From JBGPLH01 sp041486365 [NCBI: Thermodesulfobacteriota bacterium] (GTDB taxonomy: Bacteria > JAUYMQ01): 7,269 bases of DNA. The stretch lies in NCBI GenBank assembly GCA_041486365.1, contig JBGPLH010000170.1, positions 1 through 7,269 on the forward strand, read 5' to 3'. Shown here one piece after another: positions 1 through 5,480 of the stretch. Position 1 is the first letter of the stretch. Each line of letters begins with the position of its first letter. Below the pieces are notes generated by a model. That model was not told the DNA's origin. It saw only the letters and a program-made list of their open reading frames with translations, and searched no databases. The position numbers and the translations under genes were made by a program.

Positions 1-732
1 CACGCGAAAAAGCCCGAGAGCTGGACCCTCCGCACGCACGCCCAGACGGCCGGCGCGAGTCTCACCGCGCAGCAGCCCTACAACAACGTCGTGCGCACGG
101 CGCTGCAGGCCCTCGCCGCGGTGCTCGGCGGCACGAACTCGTTGCACACGAACTCGCTGGACGAGACGCTCTCGCTCCCCACGGAGGAAGCGGTCACGAT
201 CGCCATGCGCACCCAGCAGATTATCGCGCATGAGAGCGGCGTGGCCGACTTCGTCGATCCCCTCGCCGGGGCCTACTATATCGAATCGCTCACCGATCGC
301 ATGGAGGCCGAGGCCCAGGCGATCATCGCTCGAATCGACGGGCTGGGCGGCATGGTGGCCGCCATCGAGGAGGGCTACCCGATGCGGGAGATCGCCGAGG
401 CCGCCTTCCGCTACCAGCAGCAGGTCGAGAGGGGCGAGAAGGTGATCGTCGGCGTGAACCGCTTCGTCGCCGAGGAGGAGGAGCCGATCCCGATCCTCAA
501 GGTCGACGAGCGGGTAGAGGACGAGCAGATCGCGCGGCTGCGCGCCTTCCGGGAGCGCCGCGACCCGATCGCGGTGAAGGAGGCGCTGGAGCGTCTCCGG
601 CATGCCTGCCGCGGGTCGGAGAACACGATGCCCCAAATCCTGCGGGCCGTGCAGAGCCGCGTATCGATGGGCGAGATCTGCGACGTGTTCCGTGAGGCCT
701 GGGGAGAGTACCGGGAACCGGCGTATTTCTAG
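1..732 (+). CDS. mcmA1: Methylmalonyl-CoA mutase, large (catalytic) subunit, 5'-truncated
   Basis: This is the C-terminal 243 residues of the TIM-barrel catalytic subunit of the B12-dependent mutase that interconverts (R)-methylmalonyl-CoA and succinyl-CoA. The frame is open from base 1, so the start lies outside the window. Family hallmarks seen, numbered in the fragment, are RTHAQTAG at about 11-18, the [14 protein letters not shown] stretch at about 28-41, [13 protein letters not shown] at about 43-55, and [10 protein letters not shown] near 87-96. The tail ends in the linker-type sequence MPQILRAV...[10 protein letters not shown]. No B12-binding domain follows before the TAG stop; that domain is the next gene, so this is the heteromeric two-subunit form rather than the fused single-chain mutase. 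The spacing to the small subunit is 45 nt and they are probably co-transcribed. Related acyl-CoA mutases (isobutyryl- or ethylmalonyl-CoA mutase) share much of this region, so the exact substrate cannot be fixed from this fragment, but the MeaB neighbour fits methylmalonyl-CoA. Confidence 0.93.
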   Translation, partial: HAKKPESWTLRTHAQTAGASLTAQQPYNNVVRTALQALAAVLGGTNSLHTNSLDETLSLPTEEAVTIAMRTQQIIAHESGVADFVDPLAGAYYIESLTDRMEAEAQAIIARIDGLGGMVAAIEEGYPMREIAEAAFRYQQQVERGEKVIVGVNRFVAEEEEPIPILKVDERVEDEQIARLRAFRERRDPIAVKEALERLRHACRGSENTMPQILRAVQSRVSMGEICDVFREAWGEYREPAYF

Positions 733-777
733 GGGCGCCCGCCGGGTTGACGGGCTCGAACCCAGGGGAACTGACGC

Positions 778-1191
778 ATGGCCAAGGAGAAGAAGCTCAG
801 GATCCTCGTCGGCAAGTGCGGGCTGGACGGCCACGACCGGGGAGCGAAGATCATCGCCCGCGCCTTCCGCGACGCGGGCTTCGAGGTTATCTACACGGGG
901 CTCCACCAGACGCCTGAGATGATCGTGAGCACGGCGATTCAAGAAGACGTCGACGCGATCACGATCTCGATCCTCTCCGGTGCCCACAACTACGTCTTCC
1001 CGCGAATCATCGAGCTGCTCCGGGAGAAGGGGGCCGACGACATCCCGGTGCTGGGCGGCGGGATCGTCCCGGAAGAGGACATCCCCAAGCTCCAGGCCGC
1101 GGGGGTGAAGGCGATCTTCGGCCCCGGGACCCCCACCACCGTCCCGATCGACTGGATCAAGGATCACGTGAGGGCCCGCAGCGCCGCCTGA
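778..1191 (+). CDS. mcmA2: Methylmalonyl-CoA mutase, small (B12-binding) subunit
   Basis: A 137-residue free-standing cobalamin-binding Rossmann-like domain that supplies adenosylcobalamin to the large subunit. The base-off/His-on motif DxHxxG is seen as D17-G-H19-D-R-G22, where H19 is the lower cobalt ligand. K13, in [11 protein letters not shown], completes the Lys-Asp-His triad known from mutases. The second cobalamin motif SxL is S64-I-L66, followed by SGAH, and the glycine patch GGG sits at 93-95. Length and ends match the independent small subunits found in archaea and several bacteria. The ATG is preceded by AGGGGAA at 764-770, 7 nt away, which supports this start. The gene sits directly between the large subunit and meaB. 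Nothing is missing or truncated. A B12 subunit of a related acyl-CoA mutase would look very similar; the neighbours favour methylmalonyl-CoA mutase. Confidence 0.95.
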   Translation: MAKEKKLRILVGKCGLDGHDRGAKIIARAFRDAGFEVIYTGLHQTPEMIVSTAIQEDVDAITISILSGAHNYVFPRIIELLREKGADDIPVLGGGIVPEEDIPKLQAAGVKAIFGPGTPTTVPIDWIKDHVRARSAA

Positions 1192-1291
1192 GGCCCGTCC
1201 CGCTCATCGTCCGCCGGACCCCTCGCCCCGACCCCCTCGAGCCGCCCCCCTCACGGGGGATGACGTAGCCCCCTTCGCCGGAGAACCCGAC

Positions 1292-2236
1292 ATGGGATTG
1301 GCCGAGAGAATCCTCCAGGGCGACATCCGCGCGGCGGCACGGCTCATGAAGGAGGTGGACGATCAGATCCCCTCGGCCGTGCAGGAGCTGAAGAAGCTCT
1401 ACCCGCACACGGGTCGCGCCTACGTGCTGGGCATCACGGGATCGCCCGGTGTCGGCAAGTCCACCCTCACCGACAAGCTCATCACGGCATTCCGCGCCGA
1501 AGGCAAGAAGGTCGGCGTGCTCGCCATCGACCCGACGAGCCCCTTCACGGGTGGCGCGATCCTCGGCGATCGGATCCGCATGCAGTCCCACGCGACCGAC
1601 CCGGGCGTCTTCATCCGCAGCCTCGCCACGCGCGGCGCCATGGGTGGGCTCTCCAAGTCCACGAACGCCATGGCCCACATCCTGGACGCGATGGGGATGG
1701 ACATCGTCCTCATCGAGACGGTCGGGGTGGGCCAGGACGAGGTGGATATCTTCAAGACAGCCCAGACGGCGGTCGTGGTCACCGTGCCGGGGCTGGGCGA
1801 CGACGTGCAGGCCATCAAGGCGGGAATCCTCGAGATCGCCCACATCTTCGTCGTCAACAAGGCGGACCGCGAGGGGGCCGATCGGACGGTGGCCGAGCTC
1901 ACGATGATGCTCGACCTGGGGCATTACGGGGAGCGCGACTGGCGCCCGATGATCATCAAGGCGGAGGCGCTGCGCGGGGTCGGGATCGAGGATCTGCTGG
2001 AGGCCATCTCCCGGCACCGGGCCTACCTGAGCCGGGGCCCGGGGCTGGTGACCCACCGTCTGGAGCGGGCCCGGGTGGAATTTCTTGAGATCCTTAGGGA
2101 TATGCTGGCCGGGCGGGTGCTGGAGGGGCTGGAGGCCCAGGGACGGCTGGAGCAAATTATCGCTCAACTTGCGGCGAAAGAAACCGATCCATACAGCGTG
2201 GCAGAGGAGGTCCTCAAGGAGCGGCTCAGGGGCTAA
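1292..2236 (+). CDS. meaB: MeaB/ArgK-family GTPase, methylmalonyl-CoA mutase chaperone
   Basis: A 314-residue G3E-family P-loop GTPase. MeaB proteins (human MMAA) gate adenosylcobalamin loading into methylmalonyl-CoA mutase and protect it from inactivation. Seen in order: an N-terminal helical segment (1-45); the Walker A loop GSPGVGKST at 50-58 with K56 and S57; the family signature IDPTSPFTGGAILGDR at 79-94; a switch-like stretch with IRSLATRGAMGGLS at 108-121; IETVGVGQDE at 141-150; the base-specificity motif NKAD at 189-192; and a C-terminal helical arm that forms the dimer in known structures. The length is normal for the family. A GGAG core at 1280-1283 lies 8 nt before the ATG. It is 100 nt after the small-subunit gene and completes the mutase cluster. 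Codon use in the last about 30 residues (around 2150-2200) is visibly more AT-rich than elsewhere. The older name ArgK (arginine kinase) is not supported for this family. Confidence 0.96.
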   Translation: MGLAERILQGDIRAAARLMKEVDDQIPSAVQELKKLYPHTGRAYVLGITGSPGVGKSTLTDKLITAFRAEGKKVGVLAIDPTSPFTGGAILGDRIRMQSHATDPGVFIRSLATRGAMGGLSKSTNAMAHILDAMGMDIVLIETVGVGQDEVDIFKTAQTAVVVTVPGLGDDVQAIKAGILEIAHIFVVNKADREGADRTVAELTMMLDLGHYGERDWRPMIIKAEALRGVGIEDLLEAISRHRAYLSRGPGLVTHRLERARVEFLEILRDMLAGRVLEGLEAQGRLEQIIAQLAAKETDPYSVAEEVLKERLRG

Positions 2237-2299
2237 TTTCGGGTCCCGGGCGCGCCGTTTCGCCTGGGGGTCGCGCCTCGCCCGGAAGGCGGAGAGGAC

Positions 2300-2321
2300 G
2301 GGCTTCCGCTGGTGGAAGCCC
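2300..2321 (+). other. Hairpin in the meaB-mglA gap
   Basis: An exact 8-bp inverted repeat (GGGCTTCC at 2300-2307, GGAAGCCC at 2314-2321) with a 6-nt loop, inside the 107-nt gap between meaB and mglA. No T-tract follows, so it is not a canonical intrinsic terminator. It could be an RNA processing or stability element, or part of the mglA 5' leader. In DNA this GC-rich such repeats also arise by chance. Confidence 0.3.
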
Positions 2322-2343
2322 CGGTCCGCGACGGGATCCCGGA

Positions 2344-3018
2344 ATGGTTCAGTTCAACATCTCGAATCGCGAGATCATCCTCAAGATCGTCTACTACGGT
2401 CCCGCCCTGTCGGGGAAGACCACGAACCTCCAGCAACTGCACACCCGGATCAATCCGAAGGCCTGCGGGCGAATGATCTCGCTGGACACCAAGGACGACC
2501 GGACCCTCTACTTCGATTTCCTCCCCGTCCAGTTCACCACCGGCGGCGGCTTCAACATCAAGATCAAGCTCTTCACCGTGCCCGGGCAGGTCATGCACCG
2601 CTCCACGCGCAAGGCCGTGCTCGCCGGTGCGGACGCGGTGGCCTTCATCGCCGACAGCCAGCGCTCCGTCGCGGTGGCCAATGCCTACTCCTTCAAGGAT
2701 CTCGAGAAGAACCTCCAGGCCAACGGCATCGACTTCTCCTCGATCCCGCTCGTCGTGCAGTTCAACAAGCGTGATCTCGAGGACATCAAGAGCCTGGACG
2801 AGATCCGGAAGGGATGGGCCAGTACGAACATCCCGACGTTCCCCGCGGTGGCGATCAACGGCGACGGTGTCGTCGAGACGTTCGAGGGGCTCGTGCGGCT
2901 CATGTTCAAGTCCTTGAACGACAAGCACGACTTCACGCGCAAGTTCGCGATCACCGAGGATCAGTTTCTCCAGAACACCTTCAAGAGCTTCCACGCCGAG
3001 GCGGTCCCCGTCCCCTGA
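2344..3018 (+). CDS. mglA: MglA-type Ras-like small GTPase
   Basis: A 224-residue small GTPase of the MglA family. In Myxococcus and Thermus, MglA sets cell polarity and directs motility and type IV pili. Seen: N-terminal REIILKIVYYG; P-loop GPALSGKTT at 19-27 with K25 and T26; DRTLYFDFLP at 52-61, including R53; TVPGQ at 78-82 in place of the DxxG motif of Ras; and NKRD at 141-144. R53 and Q82 match the catalytic residues described for MglA. Position 21, equivalent to Ras Gly12, is Ala, whereas Myxococcus MglA has Gly there. The chain runs about 30 residues past the usual end (about 195 in Myxococcus), with an FTRKFAITEDQFLQ-containing tail. The start fits the family N-terminus, but no good ribosome binding site precedes it. 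It is a soluble cytoplasmic protein. No roadblock-type MglB gene is in the window, so whether it serves motility, polarity or another process is open. Confidence 0.92.
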   Translation: MVQFNISNREIILKIVYYGPALSGKTTNLQQLHTRINPKACGRMISLDTKDDRTLYFDFLPVQFTTGGGFNIKIKLFTVPGQVMHRSTRKAVLAGADAVAFIADSQRSVAVANAYSFKDLEKNLQANGIDFSSIPLVVQFNKRDLEDIKSLDEIRKGWASTNIPTFPAVAINGDGVVETFEGLVRLMFKSLNDKHDFTRKFAITEDQFLQNTFKSFHAEAVPVP

Positions 3019-3143
3019 CCTCGATCATTCGCGGTGTCGGCGCCCCCGTTCCCCCGTGACATCCGGGCGGCGGGCGGCCGGCCGCTCGCATTTGGGGTAT
3101 GCTGGAAGTGGCCCATGGAGGGCCTTTTCCCGGGATACCGCCC

Positions 3144-4055
3144 ATGCCCACGACCGGTTTCGAGCCCATTCCACCCACCCCCGCGCCGCGCATTCGCGCG
3201 GTTCCCGCGTGGGTCGATGACCCTCGCGTCAACGTGGTCCTCTTCCTGGCGACGCTCTTCTCGACCACCTACGCGGGCGTCGACCTGGTTCTGCAGGACG
3301 GCGTCCAGCGTGGTTTCGCCGGGCACCTGCGTATCCTCTCCACCGGGCTCCCGTTCTCGCTGAGCCTGCTGGCGATCCTCCTCACCCACGAGCTGGGTCA
3401 CTACTTCGTCGGGAAGATCCACGGCGTGCGCGTGACGCTCCCATTCTTCGTGCCGGTGCCGGGACTCATCGGGACCATGGGGGCCGTGATTCTCATGCGC
3501 TCTCCGGTGATGACCCGCCGGGCGCTGCTGGACATCGGGGCCGCGGGGCCGCTGGCGGGAATGGCTGTCGCGGTTCCGCTCATGGCGGTGGGGCTTCACC
3601 TCTCCCACCTGGCGCCGCTGAGAGAGCAGGGGGGGATCGGGATCGGCGAGTCGCTGCTCGTCCATCTGCTCGCGGACCTCTTCGCGCCGCGGGCGGGGCA
3701 GGGGCAGATGCTGATCGGGCACCCGCTGTTCATCGCCGCATGGTTCGGCTTCCTCGTGACCGCGATCAACCTCCTTCCCATCGGCCAGCTCGACGGGGGC
3801 CACGTGGCCTACGCCGTCCTCGGGCGCCGCCAGCACCGGCTCGCGCTGGGTCTCATGGTGCTCCTCGCAATCCTGGCCTTCTGGTTCTACGGCTGGTTCA
3901 TCTGGCTCCTGATCCTCACGCTCATGGGCCCTGCGCACCCGCCCCTACTCGACCCGGAGCCGCGCCTGGACCCCCTCCGGCGGGCCGTCGCGCTGGTCAC
4001 CCTCGCGGTCCTTGTGCTAACCTTCATGCCGGTTCCCTTCCGTTTCTACCCCTGA
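3144..4055 (+). CDS. Site-2 protease family (M50) intramembrane zinc metalloprotease
   Basis: A 303-residue polytopic membrane protein. The zinc motif HELGH is at 82-86, inside a hydrophobic segment (about 70-90), and the third-ligand motif is NLLPIGQLDGG at 209-219 with D217. GAAGPLAGM (132-140) and the LPFFVPVPG-x4-MGAV loop (99-114) are typical of the S2P clade related to plant EGY and many bacterial 'site-2 protease family' proteins. Likely membrane segments lie at about 30-50, 70-90, 130-150, 195-213, 233-262 and 281-297. Family members cut transmembrane substrates within the membrane, often in regulated proteolysis of anti-sigma factors; the substrate here is unknown. No PDZ domain is visible, unlike RseP. 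An in-frame ATG at 3099 would add 15 residues. I prefer 3144 because MPTTGFEPIPP resembles natural starts in this group, GGGA lies 8 nt upstream, and 3099 has no spaced ribosome site and overlaps a TATGCT promoter-like box. Confidence 0.9.
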   Translation: MPTTGFEPIPPTPAPRIRAVPAWVDDPRVNVVLFLATLFSTTYAGVDLVLQDGVQRGFAGHLRILSTGLPFSLSLLAILLTHELGHYFVGKIHGVRVTLPFFVPVPGLIGTMGAVILMRSPVMTRRALLDIGAAGPLAGMAVAVPLMAVGLHLSHLAPLREQGGIGIGESLLVHLLADLFAPRAGQGQMLIGHPLFIAAWFGFLVTAINLLPIGQLDGGHVAYAVLGRRQHRLALGLMVLLAILAFWFYGWFIWLLILTLMGPAHPPLLDPEPRLDPLRRAVALVTLAVLVLTFMPVPFRFYP

Positions 4056-4115
4056 GCCGCGGCCCCCCGCCGTCCCCGCGAGGGCCCGGTCCGTGCCAGG
4101 GCCAAGGAGGCATCC

Positions 4116-5273
4116 ATGCGCAACGCAGTGGTGGTGAGCGCCGTCCGGACGGCCGTGGCGCGCGCGAAGAAGGGCTCGTTCATCAACACCCGGATCGACG
4201 ATCTCGGGGCCATCGTGGTGAAGGAAGCGGTGGCGCGCGTGAAGGGGCTCGACCCGGCCGAGATCGAGGACGTGATCGTGGGCTGCGCGATGCCCGAGGG
4301 AGAGCAGGGCGCAAACGTCGCGCGGATCATCTCGCTGCTCGCGCAGTTGCCGCTCTCAGTGGCCGGCACCACCGTGAACCGCTTCTGCGGCTCGAGCCTG
4401 CAGACGATCAACATGGCCGCGCAGGCGATCATGACGGGCAACGGCGACGTCCAGCTGGCCGCCGGCATCGAGCACATGACCCACGTTCCGATGGGCGGCT
4501 TCAGCCCGAGCCCCAACCCGAAGTTCTTCACCGGTGAGTTCCCGCCCGCCTACATCCCCATGGGGATGACCGCCGAGAACCTCGCCGACAAGTACAACAT
4601 CGGCCGCGAGGCGCAGGACGAGTACGCCGCCTGGAGCCACCAGAAGGCGGCGAAGGCGACGAAGGAGGGGCTCTTCAAGAAGGAGATCATCCCCGTCGAG
4701 GTGGAGATCGAGGGACAGAAGAAGCTGGTCACGGTGGACGAGTGTATCCGCCCCGAGACCACGGTGGAGACCCTCGCGGGGCTCAAGCCCGCTTTCAAGG
4801 AAGGGGGCTCGGTCACGGCCGGCAATTCCAGCCCGCTGAACGACGCGGCGGCGGCCTGCATCCTCATGAGCGAGGAGCGCGCCAAGTCGCTCGGCGTGGG
4901 CCCCTGCTTCCGTATCGTGGCGATGGCCGTGGCCGGCTGCGACCCGGCGATCATGGGGATCGGGCCGGTGCCGGCGGTGCAAAAGGTCCTGAAGCGCGCC
5001 AAGATGACCCTCAAGGACATCGAGGTGATCGAGCTCAACGAGGCCTTCGCCGTGCAAAACCTTGCCGTGATCCAGGAGCTCGGGCTGGACCGCTCCAGGA
5101 TCAACCCCCGGGGTGGCGGCATCGCGATCGGTCATCCGCTGGGCTGCACGGGCGCGCGCATCATGGCGACGCTCACCCACGAGATGATCGACAACAACTG
5201 GACGATCGGCATGGAAACAATGTGCATCGGCGGCGGCCAGGGGATCGCCACGATTATCGAGCGGGTGCGCTGA
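4116..5273 (+). CDS. fadA: Thiolase: acetyl-CoA acyltransferase (3-ketoacyl-CoA thiolase, FadA-like)
   Basis: A 385-residue thiolase, close to the 387 residues of E. coli FadA. It cleaves 3-ketoacyl-CoA with CoA to give acetyl-CoA plus a shortened acyl-CoA, the last step of beta-oxidation. Catalytic residues seen: nucleophile C91 in VNRFCGSSLQ; NEAF at 308-311; H340 in GGGIAIGHPLGCTG; and the proton-shuttling C370 in CIGGGQG. The N-terminus (VVVSAVRTAVARAKKG) and the IEHMTHVPMGG stretch also fit the degradative class better than biosynthetic acetoacetyl-CoA thiolases. The ATG follows a very strong AAGGAGG at 4104-4110, 5 nt away, the best ribosome site in the window, which suggests high expression. 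No FadB partner is adjacent. It starts 60 nt after the protease gene and is closed by a terminator at 5299-5328, so it ends its transcription unit. Exact chain-length preference, or use as an acetyl-CoA C-acetyltransferase, cannot be decided here. Confidence 0.93.
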   Translation: MRNAVVVSAVRTAVARAKKGSFINTRIDDLGAIVVKEAVARVKGLDPAEIEDVIVGCAMPEGEQGANVARIISLLAQLPLSVAGTTVNRFCGSSLQTINMAAQAIMTGNGDVQLAAGIEHMTHVPMGGFSPSPNPKFFTGEFPPAYIPMGMTAENLADKYNIGREAQDEYAAWSHQKAAKATKEGLFKKEIIPVEVEIEGQKKLVTVDECIRPETTVETLAGLKPAFKEGGSVTAGNSSPLNDAAAACILMSEERAKSLGVGPCFRIVAMAVAGCDPAIMGIGPVPAVQKVLKRAKMTLKDIEVIELNEAFAVQNLAVIQELGLDRSRINPRGGGIAIGHPLGCTGARIMATLTHEMIDNNWTIGMETMCIGGGQGIATIIERVR

Positions 5274-5298
5274 CCCTCCTGCCCACGGCGAAAAGGGG

Positions 5299-5328
5299 AA
5301 GCCCTCCGGAGGCCCGGGGGGCTTTTCC
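5299..5328 (+). terminator. Intrinsic terminator after the thiolase gene
   Basis: An 11-bp stem pairs 5299-5309 with 5314-5324, with one T-G wobble (5305/5318), and a 4-nt AGGC loop. The A/T base of the stem runs into TTTT (5323-5326) and then CC. The stop codon of the thiolase is 26 nt upstream. Stem length, tight loop and T-run make it the only convincing terminator in the window. It separates the thiolase unit from the ribBA unit. Confidence 0.75.
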
Positions 5329-5357
5329 ATTGCCGGGAGGGGGGCCGGAGGCGGGTC

Positions 5358-5395
5358 TTGACGGCCTTGGCGTTCCGCCCTATGGATACATAAAT
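5358..5395 (+). promoter_or_regulatory. Candidate sigma70-type promoter(s) for the ribBA-padR unit
   Basis: The only AT-rich island in the window sits just after the terminator and 85 nt before the ribBA start. TTGACG (5358-5363) is followed after exactly 17 nt by TATGGA (5381-5386). An overlapping alternative is TTGGCG (5367-5372), 17 nt, then ATAAAT (5390-5395). Either would start transcription near 5393-5403. The call rests on hexamer match and spacing; the sigma factor specificity of this organism is unknown. Confidence 0.5.
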
Positions 5396-5421
5396 TCTAG
5401 GTAGCCTTCGTCTAGATAGCC
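5396..5421 (+). repeat. Tandem 11-nt direct repeat at the ribBA promoter
   Basis: TCTAGGTAGCC (5396-5406) and TCTAGATAGCC (5411-5421) match at 10 of 11 positions and are separated by TTCG, giving a 15-nt period. The pair lies immediately downstream of the candidate -10 boxes, about where a repressor would block transcription, or in the first bases of the transcript. It could be an operator for an unknown regulator, possibly the PadR protein encoded downstream, though PadR sites are usually inverted repeats. Confidence 0.45.
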
Positions 5422-5458
5422 TGGGGACCCCCCTGCCGGAGGGTGGGGGCGGGCCCAG
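5421..5458 (+). other. Structured leader hairpin before ribBA
   Basis: CTGGG (5421-5425) can pair with CCCAG (5454-5458), and the intervening C-rich and G-rich arms can pair further (CCCCCCT with AGGGTGGG around a GCCGG loop, leaving a bulged T). It ends 11 nt before the ribosome binding site and has no T-tract. It is too short, and lacks the conserved boxes, to be an FMN riboswitch. A role in translation control or mRNA stability is possible but unproven. Confidence 0.3.
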
Positions 5459-5469
5459 AGTGAAACCCC

Positions 5470-5476
5470 GGAGGAG
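5470..5476 (+). promoter_or_regulatory. Ribosome binding site that fixes the ribBA start
   Basis: GGAGGAG lies 4 nt before ATG 5481. An in-frame GTG at 5460 would add seven residues (MKPRRRA) but would place this strong site inside the coding region and has no comparable site of its own, so ATG 5481 is the better start. Confidence 0.75.
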
Positions 5477-5480
5477 AGCC

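Noticed and set aside
1260-1268. Mini-frame ATG ACG TAG after GGGGG, upstream of meaB
   Set aside because: A two-codon frame is expected by chance and nothing else supports translation there.
1157-2167. 336-codon - strand frame opposite meaB
   Set aside because: It is a codon-position shadow of meaB with no motif and no ribosome binding site of note. The same reasoning rejects the - strand frames at 2233-2994, 2961-3938 and 4356-5330.
3110-3128. Terminator for mglA (GGCCC-ATGGA-GGGCC-TTTT)
   Set aside because: The stem is only 5 bp, it lies 91 nt after the mglA stop, and it ends close to the protease start. It is too weak to call in DNA this GC-rich.
5331-5480. FMN riboswitch (RFN element) upstream of ribBA
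   Set aside because: The leader after the candidate promoter is under 90 nt and lacks the conserved RFN boxes. Only a simple hairpin is seen.
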